This document shows positions 45,157 to 57,660 of a stretch of 64,000 nucleotides of DNA, in pieces. How positions within the stretch are numbered: the stretch's first letter is position 1; each line of letters starts with the position of its first letter. Origin of the DNA: Apostichopus japonicus (lineage: Eukaryota > Echinodermata > Holothuroidea > Aspidochirotida > Stichopodidae); assembly GCF_037975245.1 (NCBI RefSeq), contig NC_092575.1, positions 12,327,001 to 12,391,000 on the forward strand, given 5' to 3'. Under the pieces are notes generated by a model. That model saw only the letters and a list, made by a program, of their open reading frames with translations, did no database searches and was not told the origin of the DNA. The translations under genes were made by a program, and so were the position numbers.

Positions 45157-47055
45157 GTTTATGATTATGCAATAAGTTGGCCTTTCCATTATACCAGTAG
45201 GTGTTTAAAAGTTTGGAAGGGGCAAACTATAAGAGGTGGAGATACTAGTTGTATGAATAACTTTTATTTTTAATGACATTCTACATATATTTGAACTTTA
45301 CAGAAGATTCCAGGACACTCCGTGTAGGTTCATTGGCTCCAATCCCTTCTTCCTCTCTTTTACCAATCCCATGTAAGCACACCTAGTTAAGCCAGTCAGA
45401 ATGATAATTAAAGCAGCAACAGAGACAGGATTTTGGGTTTTAATGTATCGCCACATTAAATATCCGTGCTTACCTCTGCTGTTTTGTTGGACTGCACATG
45501 CTCATAACCGAACATTTTCCCTCCAATTTCTCCACAGGCATTCTTTGCCATGTCATAGTTCTTTACAGCAACAATTAAAGAGTTGCAACCTTGAAGATAA
45601 ATATTCAAATTTAACGAGATAAAATAAGAACATTGTACCAAATTATCATTGGCGTCAGTCTTTTAAATATAAAAGAACGAAAAAATATTTTAGCTCTTAA
45701 ATCGTGAGGTTTCATTTGAATAAAATCTGCATGCATAATACCACAATAAACAATTGCAACCTTGAAAGTAAATATTCATTTTAAACAAAATAAAATAATA
45801 TAAGAACATCTTAACAAATCATCATCGTTACCGTCATTTTGATCATCATATTTAGTTCTTTATGTGTCTGTTATGATATGTTGTACTGTCGAATGTGTTA
45901 CCCTTTGCTAATGAAACATATTATTATCGTAGCGAGAAAATCAAATGTCATTCGAGGTCAGAAAGAGGAGAATTGTAAAAGGTGTCTGTAGGTTATTAAT
46001 TATACATGCTATCGAACACTGGCGTGATTTTAAGACTGGACACACTACGTTCTTGTTAATTCTGTTGTAAAATGATTCATTAAGACATTTTTGACTTCTT
46101 TCATTTTGCTAAGTGTAAGGATTTTTCAAGATATTCTGTCATGCTAAAGGTGTGTTGGTTCTTTTATTGTTACAATGCTATGCAGATACAATCTTTAAAA
46201 AGGCACAGAATGAATATTTACGAGGTGCATTCTCAATAGTCTCTGAAGTGGAGGGAGGCACGTCTGTAGTGCTGTCGCTTTGAGCTTCCTTTGAGCTGCT
46301 AGGAGGTGTGTCACCATTGATTGGCGTCAGTCCTTCAAACATGAAAGAACGAAAAAAATAGTAGCTGTAAAATCGTGAGGTGTTATTTGAACGAAAACTG
46401 CTTGCATAATAACACAATAAACAATTGCAACCTTGATTGTAAATATTCATTTTTAGCAAAATAAAATAATATAAAAACATCTTAACAAATCATCATCGTT
46501 ACCGTCATATTGATCATCATATTAAGCTATTTATATGTCTTTTATGATATGTTATACTGTCGAATGCTTTATCTTTACTAATATACACGTATTGTTATCG
46601 TAGTGAGAAAACCAAATGTCATTCGACGTCAGAAAGGGGATCATAGATGTCCTTGTTTATTCTGTTGTAGAATACTGCTAGAATGCTGCATTAAACCTCC
46701 TCCCCCCTGTATTATTTTCTATCTTACAAGTTTTCACTTGATCCCTTTATGCTATTAGCTGCTTTTGCAACTATAATTCTTAATTGGCTACAAAGTGAAG
46801 CAGAAATCTATACTTACTGGGTGTGGTTTCACTATCCTCTGTAATAGAGGGAGACACATCTGTGTTGCTGTCTGTTTGAACTTTCGATGGTATACTAGGG
46901 GGGCTACATGGGTATCCAATGTTTGATGTTTTAACACCTGTCACATGTAAAAGATCGAGTAAAACTGTAATTTATTTACTTAAATCTAAATTTGAATTAG
47001 AGGCATTAATTGGACTCTTGAATGCATAGTATAACAAACACGAAATGTATAAATG

Positions 47056-47150
<95 letters not shown>

Positions 47151-47294
47151 AAAGCTTCTGAGAGATTAATCTGCGTAAATGAATCTTAAAACTTAAACGT
47201 ACATTACCGTACCAACCACAACAGAAAAATTACGCTTACCTTCCGCCATGACTATCACTGTTAAGAGGACGAGCGCAAGTTTTTCCGGACGCAT
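44214..47294 (-). CDS. secreted C-type lectin domain protein (complete, six exons)
   Basis: Coding exons on the minus strand: 47240-47294, 46818-46937, 46222-46332, 45474-45589, 44856-44986, 44214-44352. All have GT-AG borders, and the phases agree throughout (672 nt, 223 residues plus stop). Exon 1 is a signal peptide (MRPEKLALVLLTVIVMAEG). Exons 2 and 3 are Ser/Thr/Pro-rich linkers that look duplicated from one another (DSNTDVSPS and DSTTDVPPS). Exons 4-6 form one C-type lectin domain: CNSLIVAVKNYDMAKNAC, GGKMFGYE, YVWVDIIRKDD, FEWSDG, WWDVDAPGDLEECV and WKLHDVHC. The usual EPN or QPD calcium/sugar triad reads DAP and the WND motif reads WKLHD, so canonical calcium-dependent sugar binding is doubtful. 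Probably an extracellular recognition or matrix protein. (TA)n tracts lie in introns 1 and 5 counted from the 5' end. Confidence 0.85.
45077..45153. repeat. (TA)n tract in lectin intron
   Basis: Pure TA, about 77 bp, between the fourth and fifth coding exons. Confidence 0.95.
45586..46630. repeat. ~670 bp tandem duplication within the lectin gene
   Basis: 45651-45955 and 46321-46625 are clear copies (TTGGCGTCAGTC, then AAATCGTGAGGT, CACAATAAACAATTGCAACC, ATCATCATCGTTACCGTCAT and GATATGTT). The duplicated block includes the acceptor and first bases of a lectin-domain exon (minus-sense GTTGCAA). This acceptor-like sequence therefore occurs three times (about 45586, 45757 and 46427), only the first still opening a full exon. 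Confidence 0.8.
47059..47145. repeat. (TA)n tract in lectin intron 1
   Basis: About 87 bp of pure TA followed by CACACA. Confidence 0.95.
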
Positions 47295-48540
47295 TTTCGT
47301 CAAATTCTCAAGAACGTAACGCTTGTGGTTCCAAATGGATGACACGTAAACCTCCGAGAGGAAACAAAATATAAACATTCAATCGGGTGTATAGTACCCC
47401 AAACAGTAGATGTATATAAAATATCGACTAAAATATAATCCTCTTATCACTATACCATTCTCTTCGCCGTTCACTTCATTTCCTCCGGTATGTTATTTGT
47501 TATTTTGTGTGCGTGTCTGTCAGTCAGTGTGCATTTGAGTTACTTCTTGTTCTCTCTGTCTGTCTTCTGTTTATATAATTATATATATATATACATATAT
47601 ATGATTATATCTTACTCAGCCAATTAAAAACATGAAATTTCACAGAACTCTTACCAATATTAGTTTCCTTCTTAGATTTTAATTGAAAATATAATATTAT
47701 CCAAACTAGCCAGCGAAACAACACATCAGCCTGCTCACGTCGCTGTCACCGACCAAATTAACTGTCGCCAATCTTATCGTCACCTTTTTAAGGCAACTCT
47801 GCGACGTTCACGCCCTCAAGTTAAAGACATAGTATACTTGTGGCATGTTAACCTACAAGTCCTTATGTGCCTTTGTTGGGTTAAAATTATATTAGCTAAT
47901 GTTCCGAATGACTAAGGAAATGATAAAAGTGCGTCTAATTGAACCTCAAATCTACGATTACCGCAGATTAGCACCTACTTACGTCACTCAGACATACAAA
48001 CGAATAAACCATGGTAGAAATGGAATTCTTATTTCAAGATTTTTTTTGAAATTATTTAATTGCAAGGATGTATGTAACAATATTTGTATACAATTCGTGT
48101 AATGAATGTTACTTTTCATGACTCAAAATACACAATATATTCATCTTCGTTTTGTTGGAGTTCTAAGTTATTGGAAGACAAGAGATCCGGGCGTTTGTCC
48201 AAAGAAAGATTCTTGCCAAACCAAATTTGTTTATAACAGGCAGTGTGTTTGCAATATCGAGTGCGTTTGCAGCAAGATGTGAGTTATTAGTGGGCTATGA
48301 GTACCATGCACATTTTTGGCATAAGTTTAAGATTCTTCGAAACAACCCCTGCCGATTAAAGTTCTATTTGTTGCAGTCTAACATTACACTTCTTCATCAT
48401 CATCAGTTCGACCTCGGTCGACCATAATCATCATGAGGGGTAGGAGAAGTTGGCCGGACAATAACCTGGCATCGAGATTTCCAGTAATTTATGTCTTCCA
48501 TAAGGGTTGCTAGCTCAGACGTACTTTCAGCCCCACTGTC
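47295..48540. other. upstream flank of the lectin gene, no gene seen
   Basis: The first few hundred bases should contain the lectin 5' untranslated region and promoter. I see no convincing TATA box. The rest has a CGACCTCGGTCG palindrome near 48410 and no coding exon. Confidence 0.4.
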
Positions 48541-49199
48541 AAGGGCGGCGGAAGCACTTTTAATCTGGGGGGGGGGGGCACCGACGTCGAAGGGCACTTT
48601 GCAGAAATTCGATTGGACTGATGCAGCCTGATATTTAGTACCCTTTATAACTCTTATTGTATTATCTTATTTGCGTATACATATCCTTCCATCAACGCCC
48701 GCCGCCCCCCCACCCTCAAGGAAAATATGTATACTAGCACTGCAATATCCAATGTGCAAATTGGGAAACAAGGAACAAGTTTTCTTTTGAGACAGAATGA
48801 GGTGAAATCATGCTAGTTGCTAATGTAGGAACTTCCGAATTAGAGTTTATTTCTTGTTAAAATCTTAACAAATTTTGTCCATTCGAAATAGCTTTGAGTT
48901 TGACCCTCAGAAATTCATTAAAAGTCAGGGGCGTAGCAAGGATTTGCAAAGTTGTATGCACGACTATCTGAGCGGAGCGCCACCATCGGTTGGCGCGGAG
49001 CTTACAAGAAAATTTTTGGTTTTACAATGCCCTCAGATGGCCGGAAACGGCCCTTCCCGAGTGTTCATTCTGGTTCCCTGGCCTCTTGCTAACTTGAGAC
49101 ACCTCAATTTTCATGTAGAAAAAGGGCACATTTTTAACCTGAGGAAAAGTGGGGGGGGGGGGGCACGTGCCCCCTGTGCCCCCCGGTTCCGCCGCCCTT
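48541..49199. mobile_element. GC-ended MITE-like element
   Basis: Starts AAGGGCGGCGGAAGCAC and ends GGTTCCGCCGCCCTT, an inverted terminal pair of about 13 bp. The interior carries, inverted, the ACGCTCCGCGCCAAC hairpin block (48963-49015) and the GGGAAGGGCCGTTTCCGGCC block seen at 5032 and 53440, plus long G-runs. No coding capacity. Confidence 0.65.
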
Positions 49200-49847
49200 G
49201 CCCACTGTCCTCTTGTAAGAAATGCAGGAAGGTTTTATGCCTTGCACCAGGGGCATCATGTTTTGGCTCCCAGAGAATGAACTTGTTGACTGCTTCTTCT
49301 GGGTGTCGGTGGTAGTGACCAGCTGCTCTAAGTCTTCGTTCTCTGATTTTCATGGACACCTTTCACTAAATACTATGAGGCATAGCCTATCAATCCTTTT
49401 GGAGCTGAAGCATAGTAGCATTATTAAGGCTAAAATTTAGTTACAAACACATAAGTAGTTTTGGGTATCCGATATCATAAGTAATTGTATTTGGGTGTTG
49501 AAATTGACTGAAGTCTATGAATACGTTGTTCTTAAAAAAACGGCTGCTGAAGCTATGCTAGAACAAAATTTATGCCTAACCTTGGGAGCTACTTGTTTAT
49601 TCTGAAAAAAAGGAGGAAAGAGAAAAGATAGACATAATTGGACTCTAATCGGGACCTTTCTGTCGTTGGCTGGAATTGAAACTCAAAATATATATATTTT
49701 TTTATCAAATAGTTATGGTTTTATTTTGACTTTAGAAACATTTTGTTAACAAGAGTATTTCCGGCAGTGGTGTGACTGTTACCAAGGCAACGATGGACAT
49801 GCATAATGTGAAAAATTTACTAGTGACTACGTGCACTATGAGGTCCA
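49200..49847. other. flank and probable 3' region of the next gene
   Basis: TTTATT at about 49720 is AATAAA on the minus strand, a possible poly(A) signal ~125 bp past the stop of the exon at 49848. GTTACCAAGGCAAC, an X-box match, lies at 49778-49791. Confidence 0.35.
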
Positions 49848-50184
49848 TCATGGTCCTATAGGATAAGGTAAAGGAAGATCCATTTTGAGGTCTGGTTGGG
49901 ACGGCTCGTGTACTTCAAACTTGGTGGGTGATATGACGATATGTCTCCTGAGTGACATGACATCATGTAGTATAACTGCAAGGGAATCATTGAAGTAACT
50001 TCCAAGCTTTACAGTTGTGCTGGACATGTCACCTTCTACAAAATATGTGGTACCATGGTAACTGAGGTCAAAGGGGATCTCCAATGGGAAACATGAGATT
50101 GACTTGCAACCTTCACAAGTGTAACCGAAGGAATAGTTATTAGAGCTGAAGGCGCTCGCTTCACGACCCGTGCCGTTCTCATAT
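49848..50184 (-). CDS. candidate terminal exon of an unrecognised gene
   Basis: A pyrimidine-containing acceptor (GTTCAGCGTTTGTGTAG) opens a 112-codon stretch ending in TGA (49848). The peptide reads YENGTGREASAFSSNNYS, YTCEGCKSISCFPLEIPFD, VEGDMSSTTVKLGSYFNDS, ILHDVMSLRRHIVISP and ends PLPYPIGP. It contains N-glycosylation sequons (NNYS, NDS) and four cysteines in a CxxC...C pattern, suggesting a secreted or extracellular domain. I do not recognise the family. Upstream exons were not found; a large CAT repeat lies just upstream, presumably in an intron or flank. Confidence 0.4.
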
Positions 50185-50455
50185 CTACACAAACGCTGAA
50201 CACCAGTGCAAGTGTGCGCGCCAGCACACGCATATGTTTGACAGTATGATTACTAGCAACAAGTTCGTATACAATTATATGATAAAGCAAATTTGCACGT
50301 ATACGCATGCGTAGTCGTGTGAAAATAAGGGACGAATTATGAAGAATCCACAGGAAAGTCCAATGTATTGCAGTTAAGATGTACCTTATATGATAGGCAG
50401 AACAAATATTTCTAATACGGAGGAATATGTAAAGGTCGGCTCACTTCTATACCGA

Positions 50456-52335
<1,880 letters not shown>

Positions 52336-52337
52336 TG

Positions 52338-53600
52338 CAGGGGCGGATCCAGGGGGGGCCCGGGGGGCCCGGGCCCCCCTTTTTGAAAATCCTGATTTTT
52401 TTTTACCGCGTTCGAGGGAAAGGGCCCCACGCGTGATCAGTGGCCTAGCTACGGGGGGATGGGGGCCTAGGCCCCCCATGAAATAGGCTGGCCCCCCACT
52501 GGCCCCCACTGGGAATGGGGTAAAAAAAATGTTTGTAAAAAAAATAAAAAATAAGTGCGATTCACTTATATTTTTTGTTCAATAATTTGGGAAATAGAGT
52601 TACACAATTATCTCGTCTGCATCTGGCAGAATAAGAATAATACAATATCTGTAGTAATCATGAGAATGGTCACACAGCATGGCATGGCAATGGTCGATGC
52701 GACGATTGCGACCATACACCACGAACCTTGTTGTGCTGCGCGATATCGATATCTGCTGAAAATATGTTCAGTGCTTCCACCTAGCGCAACAATCTATCAA
52801 AAGATTGGCTCCGTTTGTACTGAGCCGAGGTATCAGGTTTTCATATATTACCTCGAGTCAAATGAATATATGCAGGCGCGGATCCAGGGGGGGGGGTCCA
52901 GGGGGTCCGGACCCCCCTGCTCTTGGCCAAAAATAAAAAGACAGAGAAAAAAAGAGAGAAAAAAAATAATTAAATTAAACGTCAATTTTAAACATGTAGG
53001 ACGTCAGAAAAGCGGTTATCCTCACAAGTCATCCAGGTGTGTCTTTTCCGTCAAATGAACTATAGTGTGCACTCGTGCTACACTTGCCAAAAATGCCTAA
53101 CGATCTCAATTTTCAGACCGAAAAGTTTCAAAATTGAGGTGGTGTTCGAATTTTTTTGGGCGGTGAGGTTACAGAGCGGTAGGCTGCTAGGATGCGCTAA
53201 CGAATTTTTCATGAGCAAACCCCTCACCCTTCCAGAATCCTGGATCCGGCCCTGCATCAAACAGTGGTGACGGAACGGGAGGGCATTGGGGGCTAAAGGC
53301 ATTATGATTTTTGTATCATCTCACCTCATCTGATATGTATTACCATATTTCATAGATTGTTTTTTTCTCATCAATTGAGAAATTGCAGACATGAGATCCA
53401 TATTTTCAGGCTAGGTACATGCTGCTTAGAATACTCGGGAAGTGCCGTTTCCGGCCATCTGGGGGGTTTGTAAAGCCAAAAATTTTCTTGTACGCTCCGC
53501 GCCAACCCATGATGGCGCTCCGCTTAGATAGTCTTACGTTCGAGCGCGGCTGGACCAGTCAGAACCCCCCCCTGTCACAAATCCTGCATCCGCCCCTGAT
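52338..53600. mobile_element. GC-ended MITE with a second MITE nested inside
   Basis: The outer ends are CAGGGGCGGATCCAGG (52338) and CCTGCATCCGCCCCTG (ending about 53600). The inner element at 52872-53258 has ends GCAGGCGCGGATCCAGG and CCTGGATCCGGCCCTGC. Both have C- and G-run interiors. The right part of the outer element carries the ACGCTCCGCGCCAAC hairpin block (53490-53530). No target duplication can be made out reliably. The CAGGGGCGGATC terminus resembles hAT-type MITE ends. Confidence 0.6.
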
Positions 53601-54220
53601 ATGTCATTGAATATTCCCTAAAACAACTTTTTTATGCCCACGAAACTGTCGAAACATGATTTTCACTACTGGTAGAGATATAAAATGTTGGGAATTCTGA
53701 AATTCCTGTTGTGCCTGTTCAATACTCACTACTGTATCGTCTTAAAAAAATGATGAGTGGAAATAGTTTCCCCAGGACCGTATCGTATCGTGGGTATCGA
53801 GTGCATCTGATATACGAACGTACGTAGTACGTACGTACGTCTATGATGATATGCACTGTACTGTACTGATAAAAACATAGGTGAATTTCACTCCATGGGA
53901 GTGATCACTGAGCACATTCCGGTGTAAGAGTGAATTTCCACTCCATTGGAGTAAATAACATAGGCTAAAGGTAGCCAATTTGGGAACATATTACCGGTCA
54001 CTTTTGAAACTTGTTGTCGGAAAATGCGTAAAGAAAATGATTAATTACCGGGGAGAGTGAAAGCACATTAAAACATGATATGAATTAAAACAAAATAAAA
54101 ACTCGATTATTCATATTTTCAAGTAGACACAAATCAATAAAAGATACATCTTTACAGGTTTACCAAAGAAGGAGTATAATTTCTATCATAAACCTTTGTG
54201 TAACATTATCGCTGGTTTAA
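53601..54220. other. no gene seen
   Basis: An ACGTACGTACGT cluster near 53820-53840 and a short direct repeat (GTGAATTTCACTCCATGGGAG and GTGAATTTCCACTCCATTGG) at about 53881 and 53931. Confidence 0.4.
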
Positions 54221-54362
54221 TCACAACTTGCATCCATGCACAATGCACAATAATAGTTCATAATGCACCGTTTGTCTCCGAGCTTCCATTTGCTGGTTTT
54301 GTACATACCATATACAGTCCTGCGGTCCTGGACTATTGTTAGGTTGGTCACTATTCCACCAA
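54221..54362 (-). pseudogene. C-type lectin terminal exon, frameshifted
   Basis: Behind the acceptor TTGGTACTTCTGCAG, the minus strand reads WWNSDQPNNSPGPQDC. A one-base shift in the TGTATATGG stretch leads into YKTSKWKLGDKRC and CALCMDASCD followed by TAA. It is homologous, residue for residue, with the last exon of the lectin at 44214-44352 (WWDVDAPGDLEEC, WKLHDVHC, CMDALC). Here the ligand loop keeps QPN, closer to the canonical sugar-binding triad than the intact gene. No matching exon 4 or 5 was found upstream, and a tandem array occupies that space. A paralogue relic. Confidence 0.75.
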
Positions 54363-55658
54363 CTGCAGAAGTACCAAAGAAAGCTGTCACTTGAATAAAG
54401 TCCTTTCAAGGAGAAGATTTAATATGGAAATGAAGGTGGTTGCGTTAAAATTTCTGTCTCGCTCGTCGCCTTTTACTGGAAAGTTTAATGAAAGTATGTA
54501 CATAAGGACGAAAACTGTACCTGCAATGAAAAGAAATGCTTCTTTTGTACAGTGTGATACAAAAAGGTACAGTAACGTCATAAACAATGCCACGAGCTCT
54601 CCGTGCATTAAAGACGATCGAAATGTGCGGTAATCATGACAGTACACTAAGTATATAATGCGGATACAGCAGATATAGCCGAGAATAAAACCTATAGTAG
54701 CTTGGAGGATTCAATTATGACATACTAGGACTTTCTACTGAGAAACTTTACTCATTGTCGAATAAATCTATCTAATTTTTACCTTATCAAGCTTTTGCTC
54801 TGTATTTTACGTATAATGACCAAAACAGATATGAAATTCACGACAATTCCATGGGACTTGTATATTCGTCTAAATATAGCTCCGTTTCGAAACTAACGCT
54901 CCGTTGCTATGGTAAAATCGTGGAATTACAGAAGGGACGTCCGGAGTATTTATATGTATGTGCTTTTGTTTTTCTTTTTTTTTCTTTCTTTCTTTTTTTT
55001 CTTTCTTTTTTTCACGGTTAAACTTTTGTGCGAATGTACAATACTCCGGGCAAGGTATCTTTATGCATTCATATCACATTGTTTCGGACTGGGTTGATGT
55101 TCAACGTTCAGTGAAACCATGGCCTCGATGAGGCGTAATCTCTTGTTATTTTAGCTTTCTGTCTTCAATTTTATAATATATTAATATAAATTAATTATTG
55201 CCTTCTTCATTCGTCTTGCTCTCGCTAAGTAATCACATTTTATTTAAGGTTAAATATATGCTCATGTCTGCCTAGGTTCGACTCCCCGCCGAAGCAATAT
55301 TTTATTTTATTTTTTTATTACTATTATTATTTATTTTTGGGGTTGTTGTTAATATCTGCATGTCTATGCATGGTGATTTAAGTTTGTTTCACTTTGATTG
55401 TCTGTTTTTATTTTTTTATTTTTTGGGTGGGGGGATGGGTTTTTTTATTCGGTATTTTGTTTCGCGTAAACACAGTAGGTAGGTCATTGCAATATTTTGC
55501 ACAACTTGTCAATAGAAACCGATCGGAACTTAAGACCTGAGTAGTGAATTTGATTTCTGTCTCGCTCGTCGCCTTTCACTGGAAATTTTAATGAAAGTAT
55601 ATACATAAGGACGAAAACTGTACCTGCAATGAAAAGAAATGCTTCTTTTGTACAGTGT

Positions 55659-55830
55659 AAGGCCACCGCTACATCTTTTCTGACAAGCTTGATGATATTT
55701 GTTCTTCGGGAATGTTGTGTCATTATTTAGCCTTTATATTATAAACCGTTAAGTGTGGAAACAGCTTTGCTCCTGTTATAACAACTTCACATTTCTTAAA
55801 TGCTGATTTACTGAGGCAGGCGTTTGAAAG
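55659..55830. mobile_element. 172 bp insertion in unit B
   Basis: Absent from unit A at the homologous site. Flanked by a 7 bp direct repeat ACAGTGT. No terminal inverted repeat is evident. Confidence 0.65.
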
Positions 55831-56182
55831 ACAGTGTGATACAAAAAGGTACAGTAACGTCATAAACAATGCCACGAGCTCTCCGTGCATTAAAAACGAT
55901 CGAAATGTGCGGTAATCATGACAGTACACTAAGTATATAATGCGGATACAGCAGATATAGCCGAGAATAAAACCTAGTAGCGTGGAGGATTCAATTATGA
56001 CATACTAGGACTTTCTACTGGTAAACTTTACTCATTGTCGAATAAATCTATCTAAGTTTTACCTTATCAAGCTTTTGCTCTGTATTTTACGTATTATGAC
56101 CAAAACAAATATGAAATTCACGACAATTCCATGGGACTTGTATATTCGTCTAAAAATAGCTCCGTTTCGAATCTAACGTTCC

Positions 56183-56196
56183 GTTGCTATGGTAAC
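56183..56196. promoter_or_regulatory. RFX X-box match
   Basis: GTTGCTATGGTAAC; its reverse complement GTTACCATAGCAAC fits the RYYNYYWWRRNRAC X-box consensus. The homologous site in unit A has lost the last base. Sequence match only. Confidence 0.3.
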
Positions 56197-56389
56197 ATCG
56201 TGGAATTACAGAAGGGACGTCTGGAGTATGTGCTTTTGTTTTTGTTTTTGTTTTTTTTTTGTTTTTTTTTTCCACAGTTAAACTTTTGTGCGAATGTACA
56301 ATACTCCAATTGGGGCATGGTATCTTTATGCATTCATATCACATTGTTTTGGAACAAACTGGAAGTCTAAGTATTATTTCGACACAATA

Positions 56390-56735
56390 ATCACCAGGCT
56401 GGCGTGGTGGCCTGAACGGTAGGAAGACAGCACTGCGCGTCGGTGTTTGTTGTCAGGCTGTGTGAATCGCGCCGATCGGATGACAGACACTGCTTTGTTT
56501 ACAATGGCATCGCCAAGGTGGTATTTTTATACGGGCCTAGGATCCCAATTCCATATCCTCCCTTAGTTCGCAAAAGCATCCGGGAGATTACGTTGAGAGT
56601 CCGGCCTCCAGGCCAGAAGTGGGCTAGCTGACTTGCAATGGAGGGCTCACGTCGATTCGGACTGGGTTGATGTTCAACGTTCAGTGAAACCATGGCCTCG
56701 ATGAGGCGTAATCTCTTGTTATTTTAGCTTTCTGT
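56390..56735 (+). mobile_element. SINE-like element S1, copy 2
   Basis: Body blocks shared with 18570-18925 (GTGGTGGCC, GGCCTAGGATCCC, CGCAAAAG, GGGAGA, CCAGGCCAGA), ending in a GCCTCGATGAGGC hairpin and TCTTGTTATTTT. A truncated 3' piece of the same element is at 55090-55155 in unit A. Confidence 0.55.
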
Positions 56736-56872
56736 CTTCCATTTTATAATATATTAATATAAATTAATTATTGCCTTCTTCATTCGTCTTTTTCTCGCTA
56801 AGTAATCACATTTGATTTAAGGTTACATATATGCTCATGTCTGCCTAGGTTCGACCCCCCGCCGAAGCACTA

Positions 56873-56903
<31 letters not shown>

Positions 56904-57284
56904 TATTTTTGGGGTTGTTGTTAATATCTGTATGCCTATGCATGATGATTTAGGTTTGTTTCGCTTTGATTGTCTGTTTTTATATTTTATTTTATTTTTT
57001 TTTGGGGTGGGGGATGGGTTTTATTATTTGGTATATTGTTTCGCGTAAATACGGTAGGGCATTGCAATATTTTGCACAACTTGTCAATAGAAACCGATCG
57101 GAACTTAAGACCTGAGTATAGTAAATTTGATATCTGTCTCGCTCGTCGTCTTTTACTGGAAATTTTAATGAAAGTATACTTAAGGACGAAACAAGCACTG
57201 CGTTGGTTATTTTACGTCTTGTGTGTGTGTGTTTGTGTGCTTTTGTTTTTCTTTTGTTTTTTTCTTTCTTTTTTTCAGTAGAAG

Positions 57285-57660
57285 AACCCTATTGTTTTGT
57301 GGGGAGGTCAAAGGCCATTTGACGTCCCCAGGGGCCAAATAGTGAAACCTTGTGAACACGATATCTCAAGGAGGTAAGCTTGGACCAAACTCATATTTCG
57401 TGAGTAGATGGACCACATTAAGAAGCAAAAGCCTATAGTTTTTTGTGGAGGTCAAAGGTCATTTGGGGTCACCAGGCGTAAATTGTGTAAACCTTGTAAA
57501 CACGATATCTTAAGGAGGAAAAACTTGGATCAATGTCGTATTTCGTGTTAAGGGGTACCACATTAAGTTCAAGATCCCTATTGTTTTTGGTGGAGGTCAA
57601 ATTGTGAAAACTTTGTGAACACGATAACTCAAGAAGGGAAGGTTGGACGAATCTCATATT
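57285..57660. repeat. diverged tandem array with DR1-type AGGTCA repeats
   Basis: Three units of about 120-140 bp, each with CCTATTGTTTT or CCTATAGTTTT, TGGAGGTCAAA, GTGAAAAC or GTAAACC, ACACGATA and a CTCATATTT or CGTATTTCGTG end. The middle unit has AGGTCAAAGGTCA at about 57452, a perfect DR1 direct repeat. Similar sequence occurs at 59040-59230 and 7575-8092. Confidence 0.7.

Larger units (their letters stand above)
54451..57190. repeat. tandem array R4, two units plus a partial third
   Basis: Unit A starts at about 54451, unit B at about 55479 and partial unit C at about 57052. All share CTGTCTCGCTCGTCG, TTTACTGGAAA, CCTGCAATGAAAAGAAATGC (A, B) and, near the end, ATTTTGCACAACTTGTCAAT. 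Unit B carries two extras: a 172 bp insertion at 55659-55830 flanked by ACAGTGT repeats, and ~300 bp of SINE-like sequence (56349-56654) that unit A lacks. Hydrophobic minus-strand frames (54387-54647, 55484-55929) are not supported as genes. Confidence 0.85.

Noticed and set aside
54387-55929. Hydrophobic minus-strand frames (for example FLFIAGTVFVLMYIL) suggesting membrane proteins
   Set aside because: They follow the tandem duplication rather than exon borders, and unit B's copy is broken by an insertion without compensation.
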